Counted from the stretch's first letter, positions 7,079 through 16,434 are shown. The stretch: 64,000 nucleotides of DNA from Bacteroidota bacterium (GCA_023392125.1 JAEVZS010000030.1:62001-126000), one strand, 5' to 3'. Translations and numbers: made by a program. The notes: generated from the letters alone by a model not told the origin.

Positions 7079-9607
7079 TTAACTATTTTTTTTATTATTT
7101 AATTCATTCAATAACTGTTCCAAACTGTATTCATCCCTGATTAGCACCTCTCTGGCTTTACTTCCTTCAAATGGCCCAACGATACCTGCTGCTTCCAGCT
7201 GGTCGATAAGCCGTCCGGCCCTGTTATAACCCAGCTTAAGCCGTCGCTGAATCAGGGATGTGCTTCCCTGCTGATGGGCAACAATAAGTCTGGCCGCTTC
7301 TTCAAACATATCATCACGACTGCTGAAGTCAAAATTGCCGGACTCTCCATCGCTTTCTTCATCACGGTATTCCGGCAGGTGATAAGCTGATGAATATCCC
7401 CTCTGACCGCCGATAAAGTCGCAGACTTCTTCAACTTCCGGAGTATCAACAAAGGCACATTGAAGCCTTACAAGCTCCGAACCATGTGAAAACAGCATAT
7501 CGCCCTGGCCGATAAGCTGGTCAGCGCCGCCTGCGTCAAGAATTGTTCTGGAATCAACCTTCGAAGTCACCTTAAATGATATCCTTGCCGGAAAGTTGGC
7601 TTTAATAATACCAGTAATTACGTTTACCGACGGGCGTTGCGTTGCTACAACAAGATGTATGCCAATAGCTCTGGCCAGCTGAGCAAGACGGGCAATAGGA
7701 GTTTCGACTTCTTTGCCGGCTGTCATCATGAGATCTGCAAGCTCATCAATGACCAGGACGATATAAGGCATAAAACGGTGGCCTTTTTCGGGATTCAGTC
7801 TTCTTTCTACAAATTTTTTGTTGTATTCCTTCAGATTCCGGCAATTGGCCTCTTTGAGCAGATCATAACGCTGGTCCATCTCCATGCAGAGCGAATTAAG
7901 TGTATGGATTACCTTTTTGGTATCGGTAATGATGGCGTCATCGGTGTCGGGGAGCTTTGCCAGAAAATGGCGTTCTATTTTGTTGAAAAGAGAAAGTTCT
8001 ACTTTTTTAGGGTCAACAAGAACGAGTTTAAGCTGACTCGGATGTTTTTTGTATATAAGTGAGGTTAACAGGACGTTTAAACCCACAGATTTTCCCTGAC
8101 CGGTTGCCCCCGCAATAAGAAGATGAGGCATTTTGGCCAGATCTATTACAAAGATTTCATTGGAAATGGTTTTCCCGAATACGATAGGCAGATCCATGGT
8201 ACTTTTCAGGAACTTTTCAGTGGATAACACTGAGCGAATGGATACCATTTCTTTGTTTTTATTGGGAACCTCTATACCGATGGTGCCTTTACCCGGCATC
8301 GGAGCGATAATACGGATCCCCAGAGCTGCGAGGCTCAGGGCAATGTCGTCTTCAAGATTTTTGATTTTCGAGATTCGAACACCTGCTTCGGGTACTATCT
8401 CATAAAGCGTTACGGTAGGGCCGATGGTTGCTTTGATACTTGAGATTCCGATACTGTAGTGGGACAGTGTTTCAACAATTTTGTCCTTATTTGCTTCAAG
8501 CTCTTCTTTGGTTACCTGTACTTTTGATCCATCGTATTCACGGAGAAGATCAGTAGGAGGATATTGATAGGTGCTAAGATCCAGGGTCGGGTCGAAGTTG
8601 AAATTTTTATCCTCAATTTTTATTTCTGCGCCCTCTTCGATTTCCAGGTCAATTTCTTCATCAAATTCTTCCTCATTGTATTCATCTCTGATTTCTGCCT
8701 GCTTGTCATTGGCCAGTTCCAGCAGGAGAGCTGTATTGTTTTTTTGTTCCGGCCGGGAAGATGATTCGGTTTTTACAATCCATTGTTCCAGTTCTTTATC
8801 TTCATCAAACTCTTCTTCCATGACAAGCGCTTCTTCCACCTTGACGACAGAATCGTTGTCTGTAGTTACTACAGGAAGAGGTGCATCAGTCGGCTCTTCA
8901 TCAAGAGTATTGATAATATCGTCTTTTTCTATTTCATCGGGATGTATTGGCTTATCCTGTATGGCTTTGTCAGCGGATGACACAACTGAGGTTATATTGA
9001 AATAGAAAATAAAGAAGACCAGCAGCATGAAAATGAGCAGAAGAGTAGTGCCCCAGCCTAGTAAGCTGTCGCTCAGCACGGCCATTTCGTAACCAATACC
9101 GCCGGATAGAAAAGCGAGATATGTTTCTTTCTGGATCAGAAATACCGAATAGCCAAGGCACAGGTCAATCCAGAACAGAAAAAACAGCGATAATGAAACG
9201 ATTCTTCCAAATGGCAGCAAGTGTCTTTTCAGAACAATGCGGGTACCTGTAAGAAACAGAATTGGTATGAAAAGGAACGAGGCTATGCCAAACCATCTGA
9301 ATATGAAGTAATGGGAAATGTATGCACCACTTACTCCCAGCCAGTTCTGAACTTCTTTGCCGGATTCGGTTACGGAAGCTTCAGTAAGACTTTCGATAAT
9401 ACTCTGATCATTGACTCCGGTAAACAGATACGAGGTAAATGCAATAAGCATGGATACCGAGCAGACAATTATGAAAATGCCACTGGCAAGGTGAAAGCGC
9501 TTGTCTTTAAGAAACCCCAGCCGGATCGAGGGAATGCGGGGAGCGCTTTTTTCCTTGGCGGGTGCGGGTGCTTTTTTTGAAGGTTTTTTATAGGTATTTT
9601 CTGCCAT
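7079..9607 (-). CDS. ftsK: DNA translocase FtsK
   Basis: A septal ATP-driven DNA pump that clears chromosome ends from the closing division site and activates XerCD recombination. The 842 residues show about four N-terminal membrane segments (to about residue 205), an acidic Glu/Asp-rich linker (about 215-335), and the motor domain with Walker A GATGQGKSVGLN (near 495), Walker B LVIDELADLMM (near 620) and the ATQRPSVNVITG motif. The C-terminal winged-helix gamma domain that reads KOPS and contacts XerD is present (SLIQRRLKLGYNRAGRLIDQ, near 780-800). pyrD lies 23 bases upstream and lolA 25 downstream; xerD begins the same run of genes. Confidence 0.96.
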   Translation of the reverse strand: MAENTYKKPSKKAPAPAKEKSAPRIPSIRLGFLKDKRFHLASGIFIIVCSVSMLIAFTSYLFTGVNDQSIIESLTEASVTESGKEVQNWLGVSGAYISHYFIFRWFGIASFLFIPILFLTGTRIVLKRHLLPFGRIVSLSLFFLFWIDLCLGYSVFLIQKETYLAFLSGGIGYEMAVLSDSLLGWGTTLLLIFMLLVFFIFYFNITSVVSSADKAIQDKPIHPDEIEKDDIINTLDEEPTDAPLPVVTTDNDSVVKVEEALVMEEEFDEDKELEQWIVKTESSSRPEQKNNTALLLELANDKQAEIRDEYNEEEFDEEIDLEIEEGAEIKIEDKNFNFDPTLDLSTYQYPPTDLLREYDGSKVQVTKEELEANKDKIVETLSHYSIGISSIKATIGPTVTLYEIVPEAGVRISKIKNLEDDIALSLAALGIRIIAPMPGKGTIGIEVPNKNKEMVSIRSVLSTEKFLKSTMDLPIVFGKTISNEIFVIDLAKMPHLLIAGATGQGKSVGLNVLLTSLIYKKHPSQLKLVLVDPKKVELSLFNKIERHFLAKLPDTDDAIITDTKKVIHTLNSLCMEMDQRYDLLKEANCRNLKEYNKKFVERRLNPEKGHRFMPYIVLVIDELADLMMTAGKEVETPIARLAQLARAIGIHLVVATQRPSVNVITGIIKANFPARISFKVTSKVDSRTILDAGGADQLIGQGDMLFSHGSELVRLQCAFVDTPEVEEVCDFIGGQRGYSSAYHLPEYRDEESDGESGNFDFSSRDDMFEEAARLIVAHQQGSTSLIQRRLKLGYNRAGRLIDQLEAAGIVGPFEGSKAREVLIRDEYSLEQLLNELNNKKNS

Positions 9608-9630
9608 AGATAGGGAGTAAACCTTTAAAA

Positions 9631-10668
9631 CTAGCGAATTCTTTTCAGAATTGCTTTATTAATTCTTTTTATGAGAGAGGGGCCTTCGTAGATATAACCT
9701 GAATAAACCTGAATAAGGGCGGCTCCTGCCTCCAGCTTTTCCAAAGCATCTTGAGGACTGCAAATTCCGCCGACGGCGATAACAGGAAATGCCCCTTCTG
9801 ATTTTCGGGAAAGATGCCTGATTACTTCGGTTGAACGCTTTGTAAGTGGTTGTCCGCTAAGGCCACCTGCTCCTATATGCTCGATTTTTTCCCGACTGCT
9901 TCTTAAGTTATCCCGGCTTATGGTAGTATTGGTAGCTATAACTCCGGCAATACCGGATTCTTTCACTATTTCTACGATGTCATCAAGCTGGCTGTCGGTC
10001 AGATCGGGAGCTATTTTTAAAAGGATAGGCTTTGCATTCTCTTTTTTCAGGTTGAGCTCCTGCAAGCCGGACAGGATTTTTTTCAATGGCTCTTTTTCCT
10101 GAAGGGAACGTAGTCCCGGAGTATTCGGAGAACTTACATTGACAGCAAAATAATGTACATAAGGATGAAGTGCTTCAAAGCAGATCCGGTAATCAGAAAA
10201 TGCTTCTTCGTTTGGGGTGACCTTATTTTTGCCGATGTTACCACCTATAATAATATCTGATTTTACTTTTTTCAGACGTCTGACCGCAGCATCGACACCT
10301 TCATTATTGAACCCCATGCGGTTGATAATCGCACGATCTTCAACAAGACGAAATAGCCTTGGTTTATCATTGCCAGACTGTGCCTTGGGGGTTACTGTAC
10401 CTATTTCCACAAATCCGAATCCCAATGCAGCCAATTCATCAATCATCCGGGCATCCTTGTCAAAACCTGCGGCCAGTCCTACCGGATTTGGAAATGACAG
10501 TCCCAAAACCTGACGATTTAAATGGTTGTCAGAAACATGAAAAAGACTTTTGGCGATAAGGCGACTTCCTGGTATGGACAACGTCTTTTTTAATAGTGAA
10601 AAAGTGAAATAATGTGCTTTTTCAGCATCCATTCTGAAAAGCAGGGGGCGGATTAGTGACTTATACAA
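9631..10668 (-). CDS. pyrD: Dihydroorotate dehydrogenase (quinone), class 2
   Basis: Oxidises dihydroorotate to orotate at the inner membrane, passing electrons to quinone. The FMN-barrel motifs include NPVGLAAGFDKDA, GFGFVEIGTVTP, NVSSPNTPGLR with the class 2 catalytic Ser, and IAVGGI. The N-terminal YKSLIRPLLFRMDAEKAHYF matches the membrane-binding helices of class 2 enzymes. I place the start at the TTG at 10668, giving 345 residues like the family. The frame is open back to an ATG at 10746, but the extra 26 residues do not resemble the family, and a good promoter (10689-10719) lies inside that stretch. It is followed by ftsK. Confidence 0.93.
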   Translation of the reverse strand: MYKSLIRPLLFRMDAEKAHYFTFSLLKKTLSIPGSRLIAKSLFHVSDNHLNRQVLGLSFPNPVGLAAGFDKDARMIDELAALGFGFVEIGTVTPKAQSGNDKPRLFRLVEDRAIINRMGFNNEGVDAAVRRLKKVKSDIIIGGNIGKNKVTPNEEAFSDYRICFEALHPYVHYFAVNVSSPNTPGLRSLQEKEPLKKILSGLQELNLKKENAKPILLKIAPDLTDSQLDDIVEIVKESGIAGVIATNTTISRDNLRSSREKIEHIGAGGLSGQPLTKRSTEVIRHLSRKSEGAFPVIAVGGICSPQDALEKLEAGAALIQVYSGYIYEGPSLIKRINKAILKRIR

Positions 10669-10688
10669 GTTCGTACAGGCTTTTTCTG

Positions 10689-10719
10689 CAAAGATAGAGC
10701 TAATTTTTTGAGAGATCAA
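10689..10719 (-). promoter_or_regulatory. Bacteroidota-type promoter for pyrD-ftsK-lolA
   Basis: On the minus strand there is a TTG (10719-10717), a 20-base spacer and TATCTTTG (10696-10689), an exact match to the Bacteroidota sigma consensus TTG-N19-21-TAnnTTTG. The predicted transcript start falls about 14 bases before the TTG start codon at 10668, which supports that start for pyrD. Confidence 0.65.
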
Positions 10720-10808
10720 AACTGCGTATGTTGTATCCGAAAGCAAGGGGACCGGTTCATGAATTTTGATAATCCGGTTTTGTCAAAATACCGAGACTGC
10801 TGTTGAGT

Positions 10809-11720
10809 TTACCGTTTTTCCTGACTTCTAGGATGATAGTCGATGATGATCTGTTTCAGGTATTCCCGATCAAGATGTGTGTAAATTTCAGTAGTGGTAA
10901 TAGATTCGTGACCCAGCATAGCCTGTACAGCCCGCAGATCTGCCCCGCCTTCTATCAGATGGGTGGCAAAGGAATGTCTGAAGGTATGAGGGCTTATGTT
11001 TTGGGTGAGACCAGCTTCTTTACCAAGATTCTTGATAATGGTAAAGATCATGACCCGGGTTAGCGCCTGGCCTCTGCGGTTGAGAAATGCATAGTTTTCA
11101 AAGCCTTTTTTTACAGGTACATGTACACGGACTTCGTTGAGATAGACCTCTATATATTTGAGAGCAGAACGTCCGATTGGCACAAGCCGCTCTTTATCGC
11201 CTTTGCCCAGAATTTTGAGAAAGCGTTCTCCGAAAAAAATATTGGAAATACGAAGATTGATAAGCTCTGATACCCGGAGTCCGGAGCTGTACAGAGTCTC
11301 GAGCATGGCACGGTTTCTGGCTCCTTCAGGGGTGGAAAGGTCGATTGCATCGAGCAACAGGTCAATTTCGTGTATGTTTAGTGTGTCGGGAAGTTTTCTG
11401 CCCAATCTGGGAGTTTCAACAATGGCAGCAGGGTCATCACTTATTATTTCTTCATAATGAAGAAACTTGTAAAAAGCTTTGATGCCAGACAGGATACGTG
11501 CCTGAGAGTATACGCTAAGCCCAACCTCATTCAGGTAAATAAAGAAATTGCTGAGGTCTGATGTTTTAAGCTCAATCGGTGAAGCCGGTAAATTGGAGAT
11601 TTCTGAAAACTGTTTTAGCTTTACCACGTCCTGTACGTAGGCGATTACCGAATTCTCGGCAAGAGAGCGTTCGAGTTTTAAAAAGTTTTTAAACCGTCTG
11701 ATAGCTATATCCCAGTTCAT
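10809..11720 (-). CDS. xerD: Site-specific tyrosine recombinase XerD
   Basis: Resolves chromosome dimers at dif together with XerC and FtsK. The 303 residues contain an N-terminal SAM-like core-binding domain (about 1-90) and the catalytic domain with all expected residues: Arg149 (SSGLRVSELINL), Lys173 (GKGDKERLVP), His245 and Arg248 (SPHTFRHSFATHL), His271 (MLGHESITTT) and the nucleophile Tyr280 (EIYTHL). Length and motifs fit XerD rather than an integrase of a mobile element. It is divergent from aroQ (57-base gap) and upstream of pyrD and ftsK on the same strand. XerC versus XerD cannot be settled by motif alone, but XerD fits better. Confidence 0.9.
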   Translation of the reverse strand: MNWDIAIRRFKNFLKLERSLAENSVIAYVQDVVKLKQFSEISNLPASPIELKTSDLSNFFIYLNEVGLSVYSQARILSGIKAFYKFLHYEEIISDDPAAIVETPRLGRKLPDTLNIHEIDLLLDAIDLSTPEGARNRAMLETLYSSGLRVSELINLRISNIFFGERFLKILGKGDKERLVPIGRSALKYIEVYLNEVRVHVPVKKGFENYAFLNRRGQALTRVMIFTIIKNLGKEAGLTQNISPHTFRHSFATHLIEGGADLRAVQAMLGHESITTTEIYTHLDREYLKQIIIDYHPRSQEKR

Positions 11721-11777
11721 GACTTATGTATTACAGGAATAAAGTTACTAAAACCTTTAAAATAATCTGATAACATT

Positions 11778-12206
11778 ATGAAACTGTTGATTCTTAACGG
11801 GCCCAATCTGAACCTGCTTGGCCTGAGAGAGCCGGGTGTATACGGCAGTCAGGGATTTGATTCCTACCTGGAAGATCTTAAATCCATGTTCCCGGATGTA
11901 GAACTGGAGTATTACCAATCGAATGTGGAAGGCGAGCTGGTCAATAAGATTCATGAGGTGGGCTTTTCATATGACGGAATCGTATTTAATGCAGGAGCAT
12001 ATACTCATACTTCTATTGCTTTATCGGATGCTATCGCAGCTGTCAGGACTCCTGTGATGGAAGTGCATATTTCCAATGTGTATGCAAGAGAAGAGTTCAG
12101 ACATAAAAGCATTATCAGTAAAAACTGCACCGGTATCATAACCGGACTCGGGCTTGACAGTTATATGCTGGCAATCTATTACTTTGTTTCCAGATCAGAA
12201 GTATGA
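11778..12206 (+). CDS. aroQ: 3-dehydroquinate dehydratase, type II
   Basis: Third step of the shikimate pathway, dehydrating 3-dehydroquinate. The 142 residues are normal for the small dodecameric type II enzyme. The N-terminal ILNGPNLNLLGLREPGVYG contains the catalytic Arg17 and Tyr22; FNAGAYTHTS binds the substrate; the active-site His97 is in VMEVHISN. The gene starts an operon with an aminotransferase (four-base ATGA overlap) and rnhA (another ATGA overlap), which implies translational coupling. Confidence 0.96.
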   Translation: MKLLILNGPNLNLLGLREPGVYGSQGFDSYLEDLKSMFPDVELEYYQSNVEGELVNKIHEVGFSYDGIVFNAGAYTHTSIALSDAIAAVRTPVMEVHISNVYAREEFRHKSIISKNCTGIITGLGLDSYMLAIYYFVSRSEV

Positions 12207-13255
12207 TTTCATTTTACCCGGGACCATCCCAACTTTATCCTCAGATACGGGAATTTATGAATGCGGCTGTGGATACCGGAATTTTATCGGTAAATCACAG
12301 GAGCGATGCCTTTGTTCAAATGGCAGAGGCTACTATGAATTCTCTGAGGAAAAAGCTGCTGATACCGGATGATTATCAGATATATTTTGCTTCATCGGCT
12401 ACGGAGTGTTGGGAAATTATCGCCCAATCACTGATCTTGTCAACAGGAAGCATACATCTCTACAATGGAGCATTCGGGCAAAAATGGTATGAATATACCG
12501 GAAAGCTGGGTGGTACATGTACTGCTCAGGTATTTGATCCGGAGGAGGAGCCTCCTTTACCTCAGAATACAGATGGCAAGCTCTTGTGTATAACACACAA
12601 TGAAACGTCGAATGCGACACAGCTGAGCAGCGGGTATATGAAGCAGTTAAGAATTTTGTGTCCGGACTCTCTGATCGCGGTAGATGCTACTTCATCCATG
12701 GCTGGAGCCAGGCTCGATTTCAGACAGGCAGATATTTGGTTTGCTTCTGTTCAGAAATGTTTTGGCCTGCCCGCAGGGCTGGCTGTAATGATATGTTCAC
12801 CGCAGGCTGTTGCAAAATCGAAGGCTATCGGTGAAAGCAGACATTACAATAGCCTGACTTTTATGGATTCCATGATGCAAAAAAAGCAGACGACCTGTAC
12901 GCCCAATGTGCTTGCTATTTTCCTTTTGGGAAAAATTATGGACATGGTGCCGGTAATCGATGAAACTGCGAAGCTTCTGAGAATCAGAAAAAACAAATTG
13001 CTGGATTTTTTTAACAACCAGACGGAGTTTAAAAGTCTGATTGCAAATAAGAACGTGCAGTCTGATACAGTTTTATGCCTGAGTGCGGAAAAAAAACAGC
13101 TCCGACAAGTCAAAGAGCGTGCTCTGGCAGAGGGGATGGTGCTTGGTAATGGTTATGGCCCATGGGCAGACAATAGTTTTCGCATTGCCAATTTTCCGGC
13201 TCTTGAGGATGAGGCATATGAGAGGCTGATTCAATTTATAAAAGATTTTTCATGA
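12203..13255 (+). CDS. Class V aminotransferase, SerC-like
   Basis: A PLP-dependent enzyme of 350 residues close to phosphoserine aminotransferases, which convert 3-phosphohydroxypyruvate to phosphoserine. ISFYPGPSQLYPQI matches the SerC N-terminus, SVNHRSDAF the substrate arm, AVDATSSMAG the PLP-pyridine Asp region, and Lys185 in FASVQKCFGLPAG is the Schiff-base lysine. The end, FPALEDEAYERLIQFI, is also SerC-like. It is embedded between aroQ and rnhA with ATGA overlaps on both sides. Whether it is the true SerC or a relative with another substrate is uncertain, so no symbol is given. Confidence 0.85.
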   Translation: MISFYPGPSQLYPQIREFMNAAVDTGILSVNHRSDAFVQMAEATMNSLRKKLLIPDDYQIYFASSATECWEIIAQSLILSTGSIHLYNGAFGQKWYEYTGKLGGTCTAQVFDPEEEPPLPQNTDGKLLCITHNETSNATQLSSGYMKQLRILCPDSLIAVDATSSMAGARLDFRQADIWFASVQKCFGLPAGLAVMICSPQAVAKSKAIGESRHYNSLTFMDSMMQKKQTTCTPNVLAIFLLGKIMDMVPVIDETAKLLRIRKNKLLDFFNNQTEFKSLIANKNVQSDTVLCLSAEKKQLRQVKERALAEGMVLGNGYGPWADNSFRIANFPALEDEAYERLIQFIKDFS

Positions 13256-13707
13256 TTTTATTATATACAGACGGAGCGGCAAAAGGAAATCCCGGTCCGG
13301 GAGGTTATGGTGTTGTTCTGATATATAAGCAGCACCGGAAGGAGCTGTCAGAGGGTTTTCGGCTTACAACCAATAACCGGATGGAGCTGCTTGCGGTAAT
13401 CAAAGGGCTTGAAGCCCTGAAGGGAGAAGGGTTTGAAGTAACGGTTGTTTCTGACTCCAAATATGTCGTAGATTCAGTGGAAAAAGGCTGGCTGCATAAC
13501 TGGATCCGGAAAAATTGGAAAGATGTAAAGAATGTTGATTTGTGGCAGCGTTTTTTACCTCTTTATAAAAAGCATAAAGTTCGATTCCGCTGGATAAAAG
13601 GACATGCAGGACATGTTGAAAATGAACGTTGTGACCGCCTTGCGGTAATGAGTGCAGAGAAAGAAAAGCTGCTGATTGATGAGGGATATGAGGCTTCCAG
13701 AGTATAG
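13252..13707 (+). CDS. rnhA: Ribonuclease HI
   Basis: Cuts the RNA strand of RNA-DNA hybrids. All four catalytic acids are visible: Asp7 (LYTDGAAKGNPGPGGYG), Glu45 (NNRMELLAVI), Asp68 (VVSDSKYVV) and Asp128 (NERCDRLAV), with the His of GHAGHVEN nearby. The 151 residues match the single-domain bacterial enzyme, and the segment WLHNWIRKNWK is the basic handle region. It is the last gene of the aroQ operon, overlapping the aminotransferase by four bases. Confidence 0.96.
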   Translation: MILLYTDGAAKGNPGPGGYGVVLIYKQHRKELSEGFRLTTNNRMELLAVIKGLEALKGEGFEVTVVSDSKYVVDSVEKGWLHNWIRKNWKDVKNVDLWQRFLPLYKKHKVRFRWIKGHAGHVENERCDRLAVMSAEKEKLLIDEGYEASRV

Positions 13708-13944
13708 ATTATATGGGCTCCTCCGCCATACGAGAAATGGGGCTTGGTAAATAAAGTATAAAAAATATTAGAATAATACATCTCTTATATTGCTAGTTGG
13801 TGGTTGTTTTCATTTAAATTGTATTTTTCAAATAATAAACTGCGTTTAAGAAGTTTTATTTTTTATTTTATCCCCTAAATCTGTTAGGTTATAACTATTT
13901 GTGCTATTTTTGGTCTTGTTAGTAAATTGATTTATTTCCTGAAG

Positions 13945-14640
13945 ATGAAAATTAAGGCGTTTTATCTTTTTATTGGATTAATCCTTGTTGCAACAGGTGT
14001 TTTTGCTCAGCCGGCTTCGCCTGCGGGACTGATATTGGGCCAGGATCTGGCTAACAGAGACCGTACATGGTATTTTTGCCCTGAGGGTGATGTGCAGATG
14101 ATGGAGGATGTCTGGCCTGAGAAGTCAATTTATCAGGGAAAATGGTCTTTTCGCAACGGAATTCTTGCTATATCCCTGAATGTTCATTATGGTAAAAGGG
14201 GGATTGGCGAGGCTTGGGTAAAAGAGAATACAAGAGGTTTTAACGAATATGCTGATTTTGTCCATCTGGTTAAAGATGAGATGACGTTTGAATGGGAACA
14301 GATACTTGCCGGAGACTCGCCTTTTGTTATAGTCAGACAGGATTTTACCTGTCCGGTAAGTTTTTATGTGCCCCAATTGCCTGGGAAGTATCCTATAGCT
14401 TCTTACAAAGTATTGACAGAAAAGGAACTTAAAGGTCTTTCTATTGAGGAGTTGTCGATCATGCGATCAGAAATCCTGGCGCGTTATGGTCTGAAATTTA
14501 TGACAACATCACTGTATGAGTATTTTATAGAAAAAGAATGGTATTTTCCCGATAAATCATCGGTCGATATATATCTTACCACCATCGAGAAGCAAAATAT
14601 CAGGAAGATAGCTGCCCTGGAAAGGAAGCTGAAGAAGTAA
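13945..14640 (+). CDS. Exported YARHG domain protein
   Basis: A 231-residue secreted protein. The signal peptide MKIKAFYLFIGLILVATGV begins at the ATG at 13945 (a TTG at 13927 is possible but adds a non-signal stretch). The C-terminal 80 residues carry the YARHG pattern: a helix with LSIMRSEILARYGLKF followed by YEYFIEKEWYFP, as in small extracytoplasmic domains often found next to peptidases or on surface proteins. The N-terminal half (RTWYFCPEGDVQMMED and KWSFRNGILAI) looks like a beta-rich lipocalin-type sheet, but I cannot name it. A possible -7 element TATTTTTG lies at 13905-13912. Downstream is the leucine-rich-repeat gene on the same strand. Confidence 0.7.
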   Translation: MKIKAFYLFIGLILVATGVFAQPASPAGLILGQDLANRDRTWYFCPEGDVQMMEDVWPEKSIYQGKWSFRNGILAISLNVHYGKRGIGEAWVKENTRGFNEYADFVHLVKDEMTFEWEQILAGDSPFVIVRQDFTCPVSFYVPQLPGKYPIASYKVLTEKELKGLSIEELSIMRSEILARYGLKFMTTSLYEYFIEKEWYFPDKSSVDIYLTTIEKQNIRKIAALERKLKK

Positions 14641-14817
14641 ACCGTTGCCGGATGTATCGTCAGATTCCGGAGCTGTACGGATTGCGTGTTCATTTTCTTT
14701 GCCGGTATCGTTTGGAATATAATGCGGATCGGGACCGGAATTCAGGACTTTTTGTCTCCTTATTACATTTTTTTTTCAATATTTATTATCTTATCAATCT
14801 TAATAAAAAACAGTTTG

Positions 14818-16410
14818 ATGAGATTTGTTACGTTAATTTATTTCCTTCTTATTTCTTTTATTTTGTCTGCGCAGACAAAAACAGTGCGAAAGCTCAATGA
14901 TGCTGAGTTCCAAAATCTCAAGACGTTGTTCGAAGATTTTGAGAACTTTCTGAATGTTAATTTGAACGATACAATATATGAGCATCAGCGTAACTTTAAT
15001 ATGAAGTTTACGCCGGTACGGCTTCATAGTGCTGACATCCAGGTATGGGATGACCGGAATCCGGAGAATATGGATTTTGCGCCTGTGTTTACTATAGTAA
15101 AGTATGATAAAAACTCCGGTCGCTTTTCTTACAATGCCAGGTTTATTGTAAACCCCCTGAATAAGCCCGATGTATTATATGACGAGCTTCGGAAGTTTTA
15201 TTATTTTGAAGTTCCGGTAAAGCAGACAGAAACCTGGAAGGAGCTCTCGGAGCGAATAGATACAGTAATGACGCCTGCTGTCTCTGATGGGGATAGTGTG
15301 CAGGCAGAGACCTCTCTTCCCACAGTTGTCAGTGTGGTTGATACATTAATACAGAAAAAAAACTCAGATAGAATCTTTGTTATCCGTACCACTGAAAATA
15401 ACAGGGTATTTGGCGCTTTCAAAGTCTATGCGATTACAGTTAAGGGAAAACAGCCAAAACTGGAACCTCTCTCAGAGGAGATGCAGTGGTGGCTGAAACT
15501 GGATGACAGCTGGCGGTCTTTTTTTAAGGAAAAGTATAAGTTGTCGAATTATCCGGAAAACTATGAGATACGCAAATGTCAGGGGCTTAGAGAGCTTGAT
15601 GTGTCTAACAAGCCTGTGTCGGATGTTTCTTTTCTTGCAAACTTTACATTTCTGGAAAAACTTAATCTTAGTAAAACCAATGTCAGGGACCTTTCTCCGA
15701 TTAAGGATCTGAAGAAGCTGAAAGAACTGAATCTGTCAGGCAGCAACGTGGATACCTTATTGTATCTGAAAGATCTTACTAATCTGGAAATATTGGATGT
15801 GTCTGGTTTGCAGATATATTCACTCGAGAATATTGCCGGTCTGGTAAAGATGCGCGAGCTAACCTGTGGTGAAAATAAGCTCAGAGATCTTGAACCGCTG
15901 CGAAATATGACCATGCTTGAGGAGCTGGATATTTCCCTTAATTATGCCATAAAGGATGTTACACCAATTACCGGTCTGGTTAGTCTGGAAAAACTTCGTC
16001 TGAAAAAGGTAGCTATAGGTTCACTGGCACCCTTGACCAGCCTTGTTAATCTTGTACATCTTGACTGTTTCAACGCGGGAATCAGTGATCTGAGTCCGCT
16101 CAGCAAATTGCCCAAACTGATGCATCTCGATATATCCCATAATTCAGTATCCGACCTGAGTCCGCTACGTTCGCTGAACTATATTACCTATCTGGCTCTG
16201 GCATCGACAAAAATTTCCGACTTATCTCCGATTTCCAGATTCCGCCATCTTGAATACCTCAATGTAAGTAGTAATCCTCAGATTAAATCAATCAGTGCAG
16301 TGCCGGACGAAACACTTAATACGCTTATTGCCCATTATTCCGGAATTCCAACAGGTGAGATTCAGCGATTCAAGAAAAAGAATCCTAAGTGTAAGATAAC
16401 CTATTACTAG
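14818..16410 (+). CDS. Exported leucine-rich-repeat protein (SDS22/internalin-like)
   Basis: A 530-residue protein beginning with the signal peptide MRFVTLIYFLLISFILSAQ. The frame is open further upstream to 14686, but only the ATG at 14818 places a normal signal peptide at the start. Residues 1-250 form a unique domain. From about 255 to 500 there are eleven or twelve 22-residue repeats of the pattern LxxLxLxxTxIxDLSPLxxLxx (for example LMHLDISHNSVSDLSPLRSL), the internalin/SDS22 class. The tail IQRFKKKNPKCKITYY follows. No sorting domain is visible. Such repeats usually bind proteins, so a surface or periplasmic recognition role is inferred. It ends at a terminator before valS. Confidence 0.78.
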   Translation: MRFVTLIYFLLISFILSAQTKTVRKLNDAEFQNLKTLFEDFENFLNVNLNDTIYEHQRNFNMKFTPVRLHSADIQVWDDRNPENMDFAPVFTIVKYDKNSGRFSYNARFIVNPLNKPDVLYDELRKFYYFEVPVKQTETWKELSERIDTVMTPAVSDGDSVQAETSLPTVVSVVDTLIQKKNSDRIFVIRTTENNRVFGAFKVYAITVKGKQPKLEPLSEEMQWWLKLDDSWRSFFKEKYKLSNYPENYEIRKCQGLRELDVSNKPVSDVSFLANFTFLEKLNLSKTNVRDLSPIKDLKKLKELNLSGSNVDTLLYLKDLTNLEILDVSGLQIYSLENIAGLVKMRELTCGENKLRDLEPLRNMTMLEELDISLNYAIKDVTPITGLVSLEKLRLKKVAIGSLAPLTSLVNLVHLDCFNAGISDLSPLSKLPKLMHLDISHNSVSDLSPLRSLNYITYLALASTKISDLSPISRFRHLEYLNVSSNPQIKSISAVPDETLNTLIAHYSGIPTGEIQRFKKKNPKCKITYY

Positions 16411-16434
16411 TATCAATTGCGGTTACAACATTTT

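Noticed and set aside
8571..9005. A 144-codon Ser-rich plus-strand frame
   Set aside because: Antisense shadow of the acidic linker of FtsK; low-complexity composition explains the long open frame.
10809..11720. Integrase of a mobile element
   Set aside because: Length and neighbours (ftsK) fit the housekeeping recombinase XerD; no attachment repeats or cargo genes are seen.
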